From: Salinisphaera orenii subsp. halophila YIM 95161 | GTDB taxonomy: Bacteria; Pseudomonadota; Gammaproteobacteria; Nevskiales; Salinisphaeraceae | Assembly (NCBI RefSeq): GCF_003732545.1 | Contig: NZ_AYKF01000121.1 | Location: forward strand, 45,987-109,986 | DNA: 64,000 nucleotides | Direction of reading: 5' to 3' | Shown here: one piece after another, positions 63,895-64,000 of the stretch | Position numbering within the stretch: position 1 is the stretch's first letter | How the letters are laid out: each line of letters opens with the position of its first letter | The notes under the pieces: model-generated | Databases searched by the model: none | What the model was told of the DNA's origin: nothing | Seen by the model: the letters and a program-made list of their open reading frames with translations, nothing else | Program-made: the position numbers and the translations under genes

Positions 63895-64000
63895 CGCACT
63901 CGTGGCCTGGGCCGGGCGGCCGGTGCAGGTGCTAGCCCGGATATTGCATCAAGCCAGCGATGACCGCGGCTTGGGCGGCTAATCGCCCACCGCGTGCGGT

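Overview
The window is high-GC bacterial chromosomal DNA, densely coded on both strands, with no rRNA, tRNA, CRISPR array, phage module or intact transposase visible. The gene content (GbdR-type AraC regulator, heterotetrameric sarcosine oxidase, CbpA/CbpM, YbiI-type zinc-finger protein, SfcA-type malic enzyme, TAXI-TRAP transporter) suggests a gammaproteobacterium, plausibly a marine or halophilic one (Salinisphaera-like is a guess from GC content and osmolyte genes).

Region 1 (1-18.8 kb) is a methylated-amine and one-carbon island. After the end of a MaoC hydratase and a CitE-type CoA-ester lyase, a ferredoxin, a flavoprotein reductase and a Rieske oxygenase form a three-gene set divergent from a GbdR-like activator. 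A long leftward run (17.0 to 5.6 kb) reads MetF-like reductase, FAD/GcvT-type dimethylglycine dehydrogenase, FolD-like protein, L-serine dehydratase, SoxB, SoxD, SoxA, SoxG. A DmdA/GcvT-like demethylase is divergent from the head of this run. Inferred flow: a methylated amine is oxidatively demethylated by the Rieske system, then by the dehydrogenase and sarcosine oxidase, giving glycine and methylene-tetrahydrofolate. These could combine to serine (GlyA is not in the window) and be deaminated to pyruvate. PurU at 25.6 kb can recycle formyl-THF. The FolD-like protein lacks the catalytic Tyr and Lys of FolD, and the oxygenase has separate electron carriers, unlike the usual GbcAB pair.

Region 2 (18.9-31.7 kb): class I aminotransferase, D-2-hydroxyacid dehydrogenase, succinate-semialdehyde-type dehydrogenase, acetylpolyamine amidohydrolase, SDR, PurU, DinB, a GST/thiopurine methyltransferase pair, TauE-type permease, a small membrane protein and a DUF4442 protein. 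The 768-bp gap after dinB begins with a diverged repeat that recurs in inverted orientation at the right end of the window.

Region 3 (31.9-48.4 kb): GAF/PAS/GGDEF/EAL protein, CbpA-CbpM chaperone pair, medium-chain acyl-CoA synthetase, NAD-malic enzyme, rhodanese, quinone-oxidoreductase-like protein, SLC13/TrkA-C permease, Nudix hydrolase, large MscS-type channel and a charged-repeat lipoprotein. Three DnaA-box-like 9-mers in one orientation lie around the Nudix gene.

Region 4 (49-64 kb): class III aminotransferase, tartrate/malate-type dehydrogenase, TadA and a TAXI-TRAP transporter all read leftward. They are followed by an SDR, a DUF2252 protein, an exported alpha/beta hydrolase, an MgtE magnesium channel with a short N-domain, a threonine/hydroxyaspartate dehydratase-like enzyme, a YbiI-like protein with a small overlapping partner, a membrane-anchored retropepsin-like protease, and repeat-bearing DNA to the right edge.
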